Source: Desmodesmus armatus (lineage: Eukaryota; Chlorophyta; Chlorophyceae; Sphaeropleales; Scenedesmaceae). From it: a stretch of 64,000 bases of DNA. The notes beneath the pieces were generated by a model. It did no database searches and was not told the DNA's origin. It saw nothing but the letters and a program-made list of their open reading frames with translations. Location: NCBI GenBank assembly GCA_007449985.2, contig VIIQ02000082.1:248001-312000 (forward strand). Direction: 5' to 3'. This document shows, piece by piece, positions 35,628-50,060 of the stretch; positions within the stretch are counted from its first letter, which is position 1; each line of letters opens with the position of its first letter. Both the position numbers and the translations under genes were made by a program.

Positions 35628-38600
35628 ATGTTGATACTGCCGTTGCTACTGCTCCTATCTGTTGGTGCCCCTGCATCATGCAGCTCGCCCCTGGAGGGTG
35701 AGCATCAGCAGTACTGCTGTTGTGCACAACTGGGCGCCCGTACGGAGTGCTGCTGGGCCATCAAGTAACCTGGTTTCAGCCTTGCTGTTGCAGGTCTTGG
35801 CGGAGTGACAACTGTCAAAGCCCTCACATCGGTGATGTACAGGGACATGAAAAACTGGGGTGGTGCCTACAAGCTCCTCAATGCAACTGGCACTATTGGC
35901 AGTCAAGGCAAGCATGTGGATCATACACCAGAGAGCAGATACCAGTGAAGAGAGCAGCCAATGCTACCAACCAAGTGTCAAATGAACTTGCAGCCTGTCA
36001 TTCGCCCTCTTTCTGCTCTTACTGCACCCTTGTGCAGCCCTACTTTGCTGGTACCCCATGAGCCTCTTGTTGGCTTCCTACGGGGTGTTCAGGCACTTCC
36101 TGAACCATGTAGCAGTACTAGTAACAAAAACACTGGCTCTTGCCACGTGCAGCCCATGGTGCAAACCTGTTCTGCTTGCATGCAGGGCCTGACGATCCAC
36201 TGGTGTATCTGGATGCCCCTCTTGTACATTACAGCAGCTTGGACAAGGCGTCTCAACGTGCGTAAGGAGGCAAGCATGCCCACAGGGCTAGAACACCAGA
36301 GACACAACAATGGCGGCATGCCCCACTCTACTCATCACACAGCCCCATATCTTTGCAGCTGTGTCGGCATGGTGCCTTATGCCTTCAAGTGTCAGCTGAC
36401 AGTCTCATGCTTCCCCTTAGACACCGCCTTGCTCAGGCGCCTGGTGGCTGTGCATACTGGGGGTGTTCAGTCTGACCTGACCCTTGCAACGGTAACATCG
36501 ACAATCCACACGCATCTGGTAGATGCAGCGCAGCAGCTGTTTGAGCTGGCCGTGCAGCGTACTGGACAACATCTTGATGCCTCCTGTTATGTGGGGTGTG
36601 TTGACACATGGAGGGCATCCAGCGAATGCATCAACCGTTCAAGTTGTGACATTCCGAATGTGTGGCTGTGTGTCGTCTCCTCCTGCAGGCAAGGTGGCAG
36701 TGCTCCTGCCTGTGAAGCAGTCTGCAGCATTCTTCCAGCACTGGCTGGGTGATGACAGCCTACAGGCAGCGGTGCAGGCTGTGTTGGTCGATGATACAGG
36801 TGAATGCCGGCTGCAGCCACCCCTTGAGTTCGCTTGATGCAGCGGCGTGTTTTCCAACACATAGGACACACTATCTGCCACGACGTCTGCCACAACGTCT
36901 GCCCTGTGGTCACTGCTGTGATCTATACATGTAAACACACAGCATTGTTGTTGCAACCAACACGTTAACTCGGCACTGGGTTATGGGTAATCCTGGCAAG
37001 GGCATCATCAACCATGTGTTGCACAGTTCAATCCTCTGCCACGCATGTCACAAACTACACCAACCTTGTGGCATGTTGTGGGTTGCTGCTTCGTCCTTTG
37101 ACTGCTGCTGCAGATGCACCAAGCTCCTACAGCACGCTAGGCCCGTTTCCATGGGCAGAGTATGCACCATACACACAGTGCGACTATGCATGGAATACTG
37201 CAGCTGGCAGCAACCAGCTGCCTCTGGCATTGACCGGCTTCCCAGCACCGGTTTTCCTCCTAACCCCTGAGCTGGCAGCAGATGCTCGGCAGCGAGCTAC
37301 CTACAACAGTAAAGGGGTGAGTGCCCCGCACATGTATTGAGAGCCCTGGCACAGCAGCAGTCACCAACAGCGTGCCTGCATGCATGCGCTGTGTGCAAAG
37401 GGCTTGCAGTAGGTTGCAGCCGTCAGCGGTGTACATATCAGTGTGGTGTGTGTTCAATCATCCAGTGTACTGTATAATTGTGCAAGAGACATCATCATGT
37501 CAGGCGCTAGGACTTGTGAGATGACCCCAATCTACAGCCGGACAGGCGCAACCCATTGAAGATGAATTCTTCAAAAAGGAAAGAAATCAAGCTGACTACG
37601 ACTTCTACCATGCTTGTGGACATGCCCTTGTGTGCCTGGCTGGTGTGTCGCAGAATCCTCAGCAGCAGCAGTACCATGTGCGGCTCAAGTTGGTGATGAC
37701 GGCCAGCACAGCAGCCAACAGCGGCGCCTGCATCACAGCAGGGAATTGCAAGCCCCTCGGGGCTTACAGTGTATGGAGTGCGCTACCGCCCTTGCCGCCG
37801 CAAGGGGCGGCAGGCAGCAGCGACGGCAAGCCGATCATTCTGGTCGTGGCACAGATGGACAGCATTGATATGTTCCATGATGCAGTGCAGGTGCGTCACA
37901 ACTGTAATCTCAGCTGGTGTGATGTGTGCTGTGTGCTCATGAATTCATGCATCGCACAGGCTATATTTGTATGGCAGTCACCAGGCTGGCTGGTCCAACA
38001 TGCGCTCAGAATACTGACTTGCTTTGCTGACACAAGTACATGACTGCCGATCAACAAGTTGGCATCCCCCTCAAGGCATCATCGCACCACACCTCGCCTC
38101 CAGAGCTCAGCCTGCTTGGTCAACTTTCACAGCACAGGTCCACACAAGGCGGTGGAGTTGAGGTCCCTGGCAATACGTGGCAGGGGAAGCTGTATGGACT
38201 TAAAACCAAGCCTGGCTGAACCAAACCCTGAACCTCCAGCCTTTGAAAGAGCTGTTTGTTGCATTGCGGCTGATGCTTCTCGCAGGGCGCAAACAGTCCC
38301 CTTTCAGGCCTGGTAGCTATGTTGGGAGCGTTGCATGCTCTCAAGGCAGCTGTTCCCGCCAGCAGTAGCTTCAGCAAGCGCATCGTGTTTCTGGCGCTTG
38401 CTGGTGAACCTTGGGCCTATATGGGCTCACGCAGGCTTCTATATGAGGCATCGACGGGCAGCAGTGCGACAGCGGGGCTGGACTTGAGCCTGGTTGAGAA
38501 GGTGGGTGAGGGGCCTTAGAGCTGTCAGAGCTTCATGTCGCATGTCGCATGTGGGTCAATCACCATGTTCAACATGTCTTCTTGCTAGCCGGGCTGTGGT

Positions 38601-41502
38601 TGTCGGCAGCTGTGTGCTGTTTTGCTACCCAAAGTCGCCCTTTGCAGCCGCCTGCTGTTGCAGCCTTCTATTGGGGCAGACACTGGTGACGTTGCACAAC
38701 AACTTACTGTGAGTACTGCCCCATGTTGGCAGTGTGCAAGGCAAGGAGAGGTGATTACCACTGTGTCGCCATGCCGCATGGCATGCTGTCATGCTGTCTG
38801 TGTATTTAGGTCATTGAAATCGGTCAAGTGGGTGCTCTGCAGCCAAGCCAACCCAGCAGTGCGGCTCTAAGGCTGTATGCACACGCGCAGAAGGGTGCCG
38901 GGTTTGGTGACCCTGCAGACATTTTGACAGCACTGTCAGGTGCAGCGCAAGGGGAAGCTGCTGCAGCACAGGTGAGCAGAGGGGCAACATGCACGATGCG
39001 ATGTCTCGCTTGCTGCGTGAAAGTGTTGACGTCAGCATTGCAAGTACAGGCAATTGCTCGTAGAGACTGCCTGATTCCCAGTCAAAAAGCTGCGGACGTT
39101 TGGCTCCAGCATTGCAAGACTGCAGGCTGAATTGACCGTTCAGGAACCAGCAAGCTGAGGACTGCCTGCTGTGCCACCCTTTCGTTTGGTTGCCTGTGTC
39201 CACACCGCCACCCACGCCCTGTCCCACCCCCACTTAGCCACGCAACCACTCCCTGTTCCGCTGTCGGTTGCCTGTGGGTGCTGCCATCTTCTGATGCCAA
39301 TGCAGCTTACAGTGCAGGCAGCAAGTGCAGCCAACCCTGGCATCCCTCCATCTTCCCTGATGTCCTTCCTGCGGCTCAATGCATCAGTGCAAGGCCTGGT
39401 CCTGACAGAATTCGACAGGGCATTCACCAATCCCTTCTATGCTAGCCGCTTCGACAACGGCAGTTTTGTTAGCACAGACAGCATTGCTGCCACTGCTGCC
39501 GTGCTGGCGGCTGCACTGCATCGGCTAGCTGCAGGAGGTGGCCAGCAACTGCAGGTGGGAGTCTTGTCCTGTTGATATTATACCTTGTCAGCACATCGTA
39601 GACCTTGTCAGCAGCACACCGTAGATTCGCTTTTAGCGCACCGTGTATTTTGTCAGCACACCGTAGATCCTGTCAGCACACTGGAAATCGTCAGCACACT
39701 GCAGACTTTATCATCACACCAAATTTCTTATCAGCACTCCTTGCATCATCAGCAGCCTGCCTGGGGCCCTCCATGCTGAAGGTTTGTGCTGAGGTCTGCA
39801 TGCAGAACCCCACCATGCATATGGGGCTATGTGACAGTGAATATGCGGCTACACAGCAGTAGGTCTACTGTGCACAAACAACATCATGCGGTGATCAGGC
39901 TTCCCACCACACCGTCCAATTTTAATGGGAGCGGCTGCACACCTGTTTGTGCCCTCAGCTGCGTCCGCATTGCAGCCGAACCATGCGCAAAGGCGCGAAA
40001 GGCTTTCACGCATGGGGCAGAACAATGTTGATACACTGCTTGCCGCCTTGACGTGCAGGTCAACATGACAGACGTACAGGCTGTCGTGGCCGAGTACTTG
40101 TCTTGTCTAATCTCCCCAGACCCTGGCTTCGCATGCCCTTTGGCTTCATCCATCATGACAGCTGACTACGTGTACTCACGAGCTGACAGCTCACGCAGTT
40201 ATGCCCCCAGGAACTACGTAGGTGTCCTGCAGTACATGCCTGCCATCCAGGTGAGACAGTGGTGGCTATAAGGGGGGGGGTGTTAAAAGTAGATACGTGC
40301 ACCGCAAAGCGGTACTCTCTACACTTGATGGGCCACCGGGGCACATCAATGAACCACACAATGTAACACATGGTGCTGGGCCAGGCTTGCACGACTAATA
40401 AGGAGAGGCTGCTGGTGGTGACAGGGTCTCAGGGGTTGAGCAGAGGGAGAGGCTTCGGCCACGCCAACCAGCAACTAGGGGAAGCCTAGGGCCAAGAGGC
40501 AAGATCCAGGTGGGACAGGGGTAGGATGGGGACACCTGGAGCGACTGCTGACAAGGATAATCAAGGCCTGTTGATAAGCGGGAACACACGACAGGAACAC
40601 ACTACTTCCTCCAACCGCGTTTTTCAACATTGTGGTGTGTTAACAGTCTGCATCACTAGCATCTGCGTCACCTGTCTCAAGGCTGCTTGCGTGCTGGCGT
40701 ACTGCAGGGCCCAGTGGGGAAAAGCAACCTGGCCAGGTTCCTGTGGAATGTGATGGCGCTTGGCACTAGCACGACTCAAGGCGGAGCCACATGCGACCCC
40801 TTCAAGCAGCTATGTCCTGCTGACCAGGTAGCTTGGCTATTGGGTTGGATTTGGACTTGTAGTGCTTGTCCAACTTATTGGCAGTGCAGCTGGGTTCTGC
40901 TGGGAACATCTGCGGCATGTATGGGTTAGTGGCATGTCTGGTTGAAGCACCAGCCAGTTAGCTAAAAGTGCATGGCATGCACTGGGGCATTCATGAGGCT
41001 GTCAAACTACGACAATTTGGTTTATGATGCTGGGCGCGTCTTCTACCAGACGCATGTGTGCAAGGCCTGACCTGGTGCTGGTGCTGCTGTGCAGGTTTGT
41101 GCTGGTTGGCGCGCGTCAGGCAGCGGCGACGATCTCATGGGCAGATGTGTGGCAGCGACCGTCAGATACGTGCCTTCATATTCCACAAAGCTGGCCTGTC
41201 AGTCCTGTGAAGACCCATGGCAGGCCACATGGCAGCTCAGCACAGCAGCGGACGCATGGAACCAGCAGCATAGCTGGCCGCCTGACCCCATTTGGACTGA
41301 GTCTGACTGGCCGACTGGCATCCCAGACTTGCAGCTATACCTGCATGAGTCTCCTGCTGTGGAGAATGGGTTGTTAATTGCGGGTTTCCTCGTGACGGCA
41401 GCAGTTGGGGTTGCGTCGTATGCAGCGCGGGTTGCTTTTGCCAGGCATCAAGCTGCGTGGACTCAACCACAGCCACCGGGTGGCTACGGTGACACATGGT
41501 GA
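35628..41502 (+). CDS. NCSTN: Nicastrin, gamma-secretase subunit
   Basis: Type I membrane glycoprotein of the gamma-secretase intramembrane protease complex, acting with presenilin. Exons: 35628-35697, 35794-35907, 36186-36257, 36421-36462, 36689-36799, 37114-37316, 37546-37890, 38286-38501, 38810-38971, 39306-39554, 40059-40250, 40708-40827, 41095-41502; all joins in phase; 767 residues (human about 709). Seen: signal peptide MLILPLLLLLSVGAPASCSS; YKLLNATGTIGSQ, matching human nicastrin near its N-terminus; the core block with YSVWSALPP and VAQMDSIDMF; RIVFLALAGEPWAYMGSRRL, equivalent to the human segment with GETFDYIGS, including its conserved Glu; then a C-terminal helix NGLLIAGFLVTAAVGVASYA and a short cytosolic tail. 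Exon 2 ends at a GC donor (CAAG/GCAAGC), required by phase and homology. Divergent from the unknown helical gene. Identification is firm. Confidence 0.93.
39577..39750. repeat. Minisatellite, TTGTCAGCACACCGTAGA-like units
   Basis: Six or more degenerate copies of about 20-35 bp sharing TCAGCACAC(CGTAGA) in the nicastrin intron between exons 10 and 11. It starts about 20 bp after the donor at 39555 and has no coding role in the model. Confidence 0.75.
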
Positions 41503-41925
41503 AATGCTTTGTGCCAGGTAACAATTGCCAGCTGCTCAGCACCAAATGGGAACATTTCCCTCTCATCCAGGGCGCGTTCATCTGCCTGCATTTACTGCAG
41601 CCCGCTGGTGTGTGAACAGCTGTCCCAGTCAAACAAAGCATCGTTGAAGCGCAAGGTCGTTCGCTGAAGAGAATGCAAATGTGATTGTCCAATTTGCGAA
41701 TTGTTTCAATCGCGCCATCCACAACTCCTGGGCCACCCAGTTTTGCAAACACTCCAGATCTCAGGTCGGTTCAGCCGATCTGGCCGCTGCGCATACATCA
41801 AAGGCTGCGAGTGCGTTGTTGATCAGGTAATGAGGCAAATGCGTCGGCGCTAGTGGCCTGCATCATCCGTTGCGCGTTGGTGTTTTGGAGGGCGCCCCAG
41901 CAGCAGACCACACCACACAAGCGTC

Positions 41926-41930
41926 TGTAA
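41926..41930 (+). terminator. TGTAA motif, possible nicastrin poly(A) signal
   Basis: TGTAA 424 bp after the nicastrin stop and 78 bp before the next gene's ATG. If used, the following gene would have a very short leader, so this is tentative. Confidence 0.3.
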
Positions 41931-42008
41931 AAAGTGTGCTGTCGCAATCGTGTGCCTCATTGATGCAGGTGCTGTCTAAGAAGTAGCTTGCATACATTAA
42001 CAGCAAGC

Positions 42009-44923
42009 ATGCAGGCCACCAAGTGCACCACATCACAAATGCAGCAGGGCTTGCGGCGTGCAGCACAGCCCTTCACAGCTGCATCACGCAGCTGCACAGG
42101 CCCCCGGCAGCAGCACCGCCTCGCAGTCGCGGTCAACGCCTTCGCATGCAGCAGCAGCCACAGCTTTGCTGCAGCAGCAGCGCGCAGCCAGGTCAGCATT
42201 GCTGGGCCGTTCAACAGCAGCAGCAGGGGACGTACCCGCAGGCTGATCGTGCGTGCAAACTGGGGTGCTCCCGTGGACTTCAGCTCAGCCAAGATCGTGA
42301 GCAACAGTAAGGTTGCGGAGCAGCTGCACAAGGTCGTGGTGGATGTGGGTGACCTGGCAGGGGGCTACACAAAGGGCGGCCAGTTCATGCAGATCAAGGT
42401 GAGCAGTTGACCCACCAACTGATGTTGAACGTTAGCCCGGTCACTCAGGCAGCCTTGACAGGGTGATGATGATGATACACGTCAGTATGAAATCAGCACC
42501 TGTTATGTGACCTCTCCATGTTTACTGGATGTGAGAGTGTTGGTGCCATCAGTTTAACCGGTATTTGCCTGAAAGCAGGGTGATGAGCAGCGTCATGTTG
42601 TGATGACAACCATCGTGTTGGAACTACCATTGGAATTACCATGTTCACTCAACTGGCTGCTAATGGTGCCAAAAAATTCAACAGTGCCTGCCTGAGCTCG
42701 CCGACTATGCCGACCATTGCAGTCAAGTTGTTGCAAGCATGCATCCCTCATGTGCACCCCTGGTAGCTGTGCTTATAGTTGCCGTGACAGTGCCAAGCCC
42801 CATGCCCCATGTACCTGACTCATTACCTTTTCTGCTTCTATTATGGTCCAGGTTGGTGAGGGCAAGCCGGGCTTCTTCGCCATCTCCTCCCCACCAGACC
42901 CCAACAACCAGGGCCTGTTGGAGTTCCTGATCAAGGCCAATGGGGAGGCAGCTGAGGCCATTGCAGCACTGGGAGATGGTAAGTGCTGGCTGCTTGAGGG
43001 TCAGCCATGCAGTGTTGCAGTTCTTGTGCTTGGGGGCTTCCTGTTGCCACTGCTGCTGCTTTCACTGCTGCTGCCGCCGCCAATGCTGGTGCTGCTTCCC
43101 ATCACCTGCTGCTGCCGTTTTTGCTGGTTGGTGGCTGTAGGTGCTGAGGTGTCAGTGAGCGCTGTGATGGGCAAGGGTTTCCCCGTGGAGAAGATCCCTG
43201 CTGAGGCACACCCTACCGTGCTGATGTTTGCAACAGGTGAGTTTCCAGGCCCCAGTGACTGCTGCAGCTATCATTAAATGCAGAAGCACACCCCACTGTG
43301 CTGATGTTTGCAACAGCTGGGTTTCAAAGACCTGCTGAGCTACCATCAACTGCAGAGGCACACCCCACGGTGCTGATGTTTGCAACATGAGGGGTTCTAG
43401 GCCCGTTTGACTGCAGCTACCATGAACACATGCAGGATACAGTTTCAACCTGGCAGCAGGTGTCCGACCCAGGTCGATTGACCCCAACTGGACCCCCCTT
43501 CTGCCTTGTGTGTGGTGTGCCCTGCGTTGCCAATGTTGCAAGCAGACCTCATGTAACATGCGTCAGGTTGACAAGATACGTCTGCTGTTTCCCATTGCAA
43601 CATATTCAAACCCAGGTTCTGGCATCAGTCCCATCAAGGCACTTATTGAGAGTGGGCAGCTAGAGGCCGACAAGCGATCAGACGTGCGCCTCTACTACGG
43701 CACACGCGATGCAGGTAATGCAGGTGTCGCACTGGGTTTTTTTCAAATGTCCAAGTCCCTGAGTGCACGTGCCGTCATGCACTGAGTTCCCAAGGGGAGG
43801 GGGGTGCACCCCCCACCCGCTGGCCCCACTCAGTCAGATGGCTGGACTGCCGGGGGCCGGAGTCGCACATGTTGGGCGCAACAGGGACATGAGCGCTAGC
43901 AGCACACTTGCAGGACCCGTGTTGGTACCCATCAGCACGTTGCATGAATGATTTCTGACGTTTTGGGCCCTGGACCTTTTCCGGCAGCTCCCTGTGGGCG
44001 TGGAGGCCTGTCCTGTAAGAGTGTGAAGCACAGTGTCAAGCATACACGCACACCCCCTCACCTGGCGCAGTCATCCTGTTGTCTTCCACCGCCCGCGCTG
44101 CGGTCACAGCGCAACCATGCAGACAGCCTTTCCAGTCGTACAAACCTGCTCAGACATCATGATGTTCGTGGCCGCCCGCTTGTGCCTTGCGCCCCCCTGT
44201 GCCTATGCCTGAGTTCTGCTGGTGCCTGTGCCGTTGTTGTGCTTGTTTAGGTCACACCGCCTTTGCTGACCGTATCTCTGCCTGGGAGAAGTCTGGAGTG
44301 AAGGTTATCCAGGTGCGAATATTATGTTATGTTCCTACGAAGGGCTTGCATGTACTTCCTGCTGTGTGCGCCATCATGCCTGGCTGCTGCTGTGTTGGGC
44401 GACATGACAAAGTGTGTGTGTGTGTGTGTGTGGGGGGGGGGGGGGCGCACAATGCGGCATAATTTGGCAGGCATGAATGGGACAAAGGGAGTGCGAAGAG
44501 TTGGGGTTCAGTCTCTTAGGCTGATCAGTCTGTTGGGCTGCCTGTGACCACCTCTGTGTGCACGACTGCTGTTCAACAAGAGGTTTCGCGCTGCTCCACA
44601 TGATGTCGACGTTCAAACACAACGCCCATCTGCTGTTTGGTGTGTGAAACAAACAGCAACCAACACTTAGGACACGACACGACAATTTGTGGTTGACAAT
44701 ATGACATGACAATGCCATGTTGTTGTGTCTGCAGGTGTACAGTAACGACAGTGCTGAGGGGACAAAGTATGTGCAGGATGTGTTCAAGGCTGAGCCTGGG
44801 CTGAACGGAGAGAAGGCTGGCGTGGGTGTTGTGCTGTGTGGCCACAAGGACATGTGCAATGCAGTGAAGGAGTTTGTTGCTGCTGAGGGAGTGGATGCTG
44901 ATAAGGTGCTGCTCAACTTCTGA
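42009..44923 (+). CDS. Plastid FAD/NAD(P)-binding oxidoreductase, PKIWI502-like
   Basis: Predicted 320-residue flavin oxidoreductase of the ferredoxin-reductase fold, similar to plant fruit protein PKIWI502. Exons: 42009-42398, 42852-42978, 43141-43236, 43616-43714, 44251-44312, 44735-44923, all in phase. The first about 80 residues are Ser/Ala/Arg/Gln-rich with few acidic residues, like a chloroplast transit peptide, with a likely cut before NWGAPVDF. The FAD part has GGQFMQIK and PGFFAISSPPDP. The nucleotide-binding part has VLMFATGSGISPIKALIES, the glycine-rich motif, then RLYYGTRDA, and ends VVLCGHKDMCNAVKEF near the C-terminus, as in FNR-type proteins. Physiological partner unknown. Intron 3 contains two decayed copies of the end of exon 3. 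Start is the first ATG with a transit-like N-terminus. Confidence 0.9.
43203..43390 (+). repeat. Three tandem copies of an exon 3' end
   Basis: Copies of about 34 bp begin at 43203, 43283 and 43355 (spacings 80 and 72 bp). The first is the end of exon 3 of the oxidoreductase with its GT donor. The next two are intronic, encode the same peptide AEAHPTVLMFAT, and have lost the donor (CAACAGCT, CAACATGA). Parts of the following intron sequence are repeated too. Confidence 0.9.
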
Positions 44924-45047
44924 GTGGTAGTTGATGCATGTAACTGTTATTTGTTTGGGCTATGTTTTTATGATCTTGACATGTTGCGGCGACCCTCGAT
45001 TCTGCTGTCCCTGCACACTTGTATCGTGTGCTTGATTTTTTTTATGT

Positions 45048-45419
45048 ATGAGGTACAGACCAGCCAGCCTCCAGAGATTGATCATGATCATGGTGCTCAT
45101 GAGGCCAGCCTGGCAGGCAGAGGTACCTCTGCTACTTCTGGTGTCGGTGATTTTGCTGCACAGCCTGGACAGTGCTTCAGCTTACAAGAGCACGCCAGCC
45201 TGTCAGCTCCATGCAGCGGCTCTTCCAATGGCCCATGCTTCAGCGGAAACACCCCCCCCCTCATACAACACCCCCCCTCCCTCATACGGGCCTTGTAGGC
45301 CCGATTGGCAAAGGGGCAAGCAGAAGTTCCCCGACCGCTGCCCAAATTTGCCCACAAATGCTACCAAACTGTGTAGGCAGCTGAAGCACTCAGCAGCACC
45401 GTGTATGACCCTTGACTAA
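45048..45419 (+). CDS. Possible small secreted Cys/Pro-rich protein
   Basis: A single-exon open frame of 123 residues starting 124 bp after the oxidoreductase stop. It has a hydrophobic stretch EVPLLLLVSVILLHSLDSASA like a signal peptide core (a start at an internal Met would fit better). Two PPPSY repeats resemble cell-wall hydroxyproline-rich motifs, and five cysteines lie in the mature part. No family match is recognised and no intron is needed. It could instead be a chance frame in the oxidoreductase 3' UTR or RBM22 5' region. Confidence 0.35.
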   Translation: MRYRPASLQRLIMIMVLMRPAWQAEVPLLLLVSVILLHSLDSASAYKSTPACQLHAAALPMAHASAETPPPSYNTPPPSYGPCRPDWQRGKQKFPDRCPNLPTNATKLCRQLKHSAAPCMTLD

Positions 45420-45648
45420 TGTGCCAAACCCTGTTTGCCTAGAACCCTGTCACTTTGTTGTGTCTTTGTTTGTACGTTTGTCAGCCTGAGTCCGTTCCCT
45501 GCTTTTCGTCTTTCTGGTTGAGTTTGCAGCACCGTCGGCTGTCAGCAACTCGTCTCGTGCCCTTGTCGAAACAACAGCAAGGGGTGAAAGGCAGGTGGCA
45601 TCGATTTGCAGTCAGCCTTAGGGCGATCCTTGGCGCTTCTTAGCGCTG

Positions 45649-49091
<3,443 letters not shown>

Positions 49092-49298
49092 GGAGGCGGG
49101 ATGGGGTGGTGGAGGATTGAGGACAGCGTGTTGGTTGTGCAGTCGTTGGTGCGCCAGCAGCAGCACCTCCCCGGCCGCCTGCCGGCTCGCCCCCTGGGGT
49201 GCCGCTGGCAGCAGCAGCGGCAGCGGGTGGCGGCAGTTGAGGAGGTTGGAGGGGGTGGGGGAGGATGGGGGACAGTGTGGTAGTTGTTCAGTTGTTGG

Positions 49299-49303
49299 TG
49301 TAA
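49299..49303 (+). terminator. TGTAA motif, likely RBM22 poly(A) signal
   Basis: TGTAA 208 bp after the RBM22 stop, at the end of the second tandem copy. Confidence 0.4.
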
Positions 49304-49319
49304 AAGGTGTTGGTTGTTC

Positions 49320-50060
49320 AAAGCACAGTTTTTGAGTGGCATGAGGTACATTGCCAGGGCTGACTTGGAGCCCAGCTTGGGGCGATGTGGTGCTCATGAT
49401 ACGGTGCTGCAGTACAAGGTGCAGGGCGCAAGGTCAGCAGGGCACATGATGGCTTGCGCGGTGCATTGTGCGGGTCTTGCTTCCTTCACTGTGTCAGAAA
49501 TGCTCTTGCAGGGTGAGTTGACAGTTAGCCCACTGTACGTGGTGCTTTGCATAGATTGACGACTGGCCACCCGGGGGGGGGGGGGGGCTTAGTGCTACGT
49601 GAGTGCACAAACATTGGCGCCTTTTTCTCCATCATGAGCGGCTCTGCCATCTGAACACAAGCTCGTGATAAGCAGAACCAACTGACCCCTGTATGTTCAA
49701 GACTGGGAGCAGGCAAGCAGCTGGGGAGGGAGACACCCAAAACAGAAGCCAGCCCCTGCCACCACAGTGTCATTGCTCCCTCCATGCTCCCGTGTTGCTT
49801 CAAAACAGAGGGAGTGGGCCACAGCACACGTAGATGCAGGCCTTTGCAAGGAACAGGACGGATCACTAAAGAGCAGATCAGCCCCAGGGATCCGAAAGAC
49901 AAGGTTTGCTGGGGTCTTGAAAAGGTGGGAGGGGTATGCCAGTGTCGCGCATGTCAGCTACGTCTTGTTGGTTCTAACCTGTTCGCGTAAACATGGACGC
50001 AGCCCGCAAACACACCAGGAAAGTACATCGTAGGGTTATGTGCGACAAATAGCTACAGTG
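49320..50060. other. Intergenic stretch after RBM22
   Basis: No supported gene. It contains a G-run at 49573-49587 and simple composition otherwise. The 5' end of the next gene probably lies at its right end (an ATG at 49993 starts only a short frame). Confidence 0.4.
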
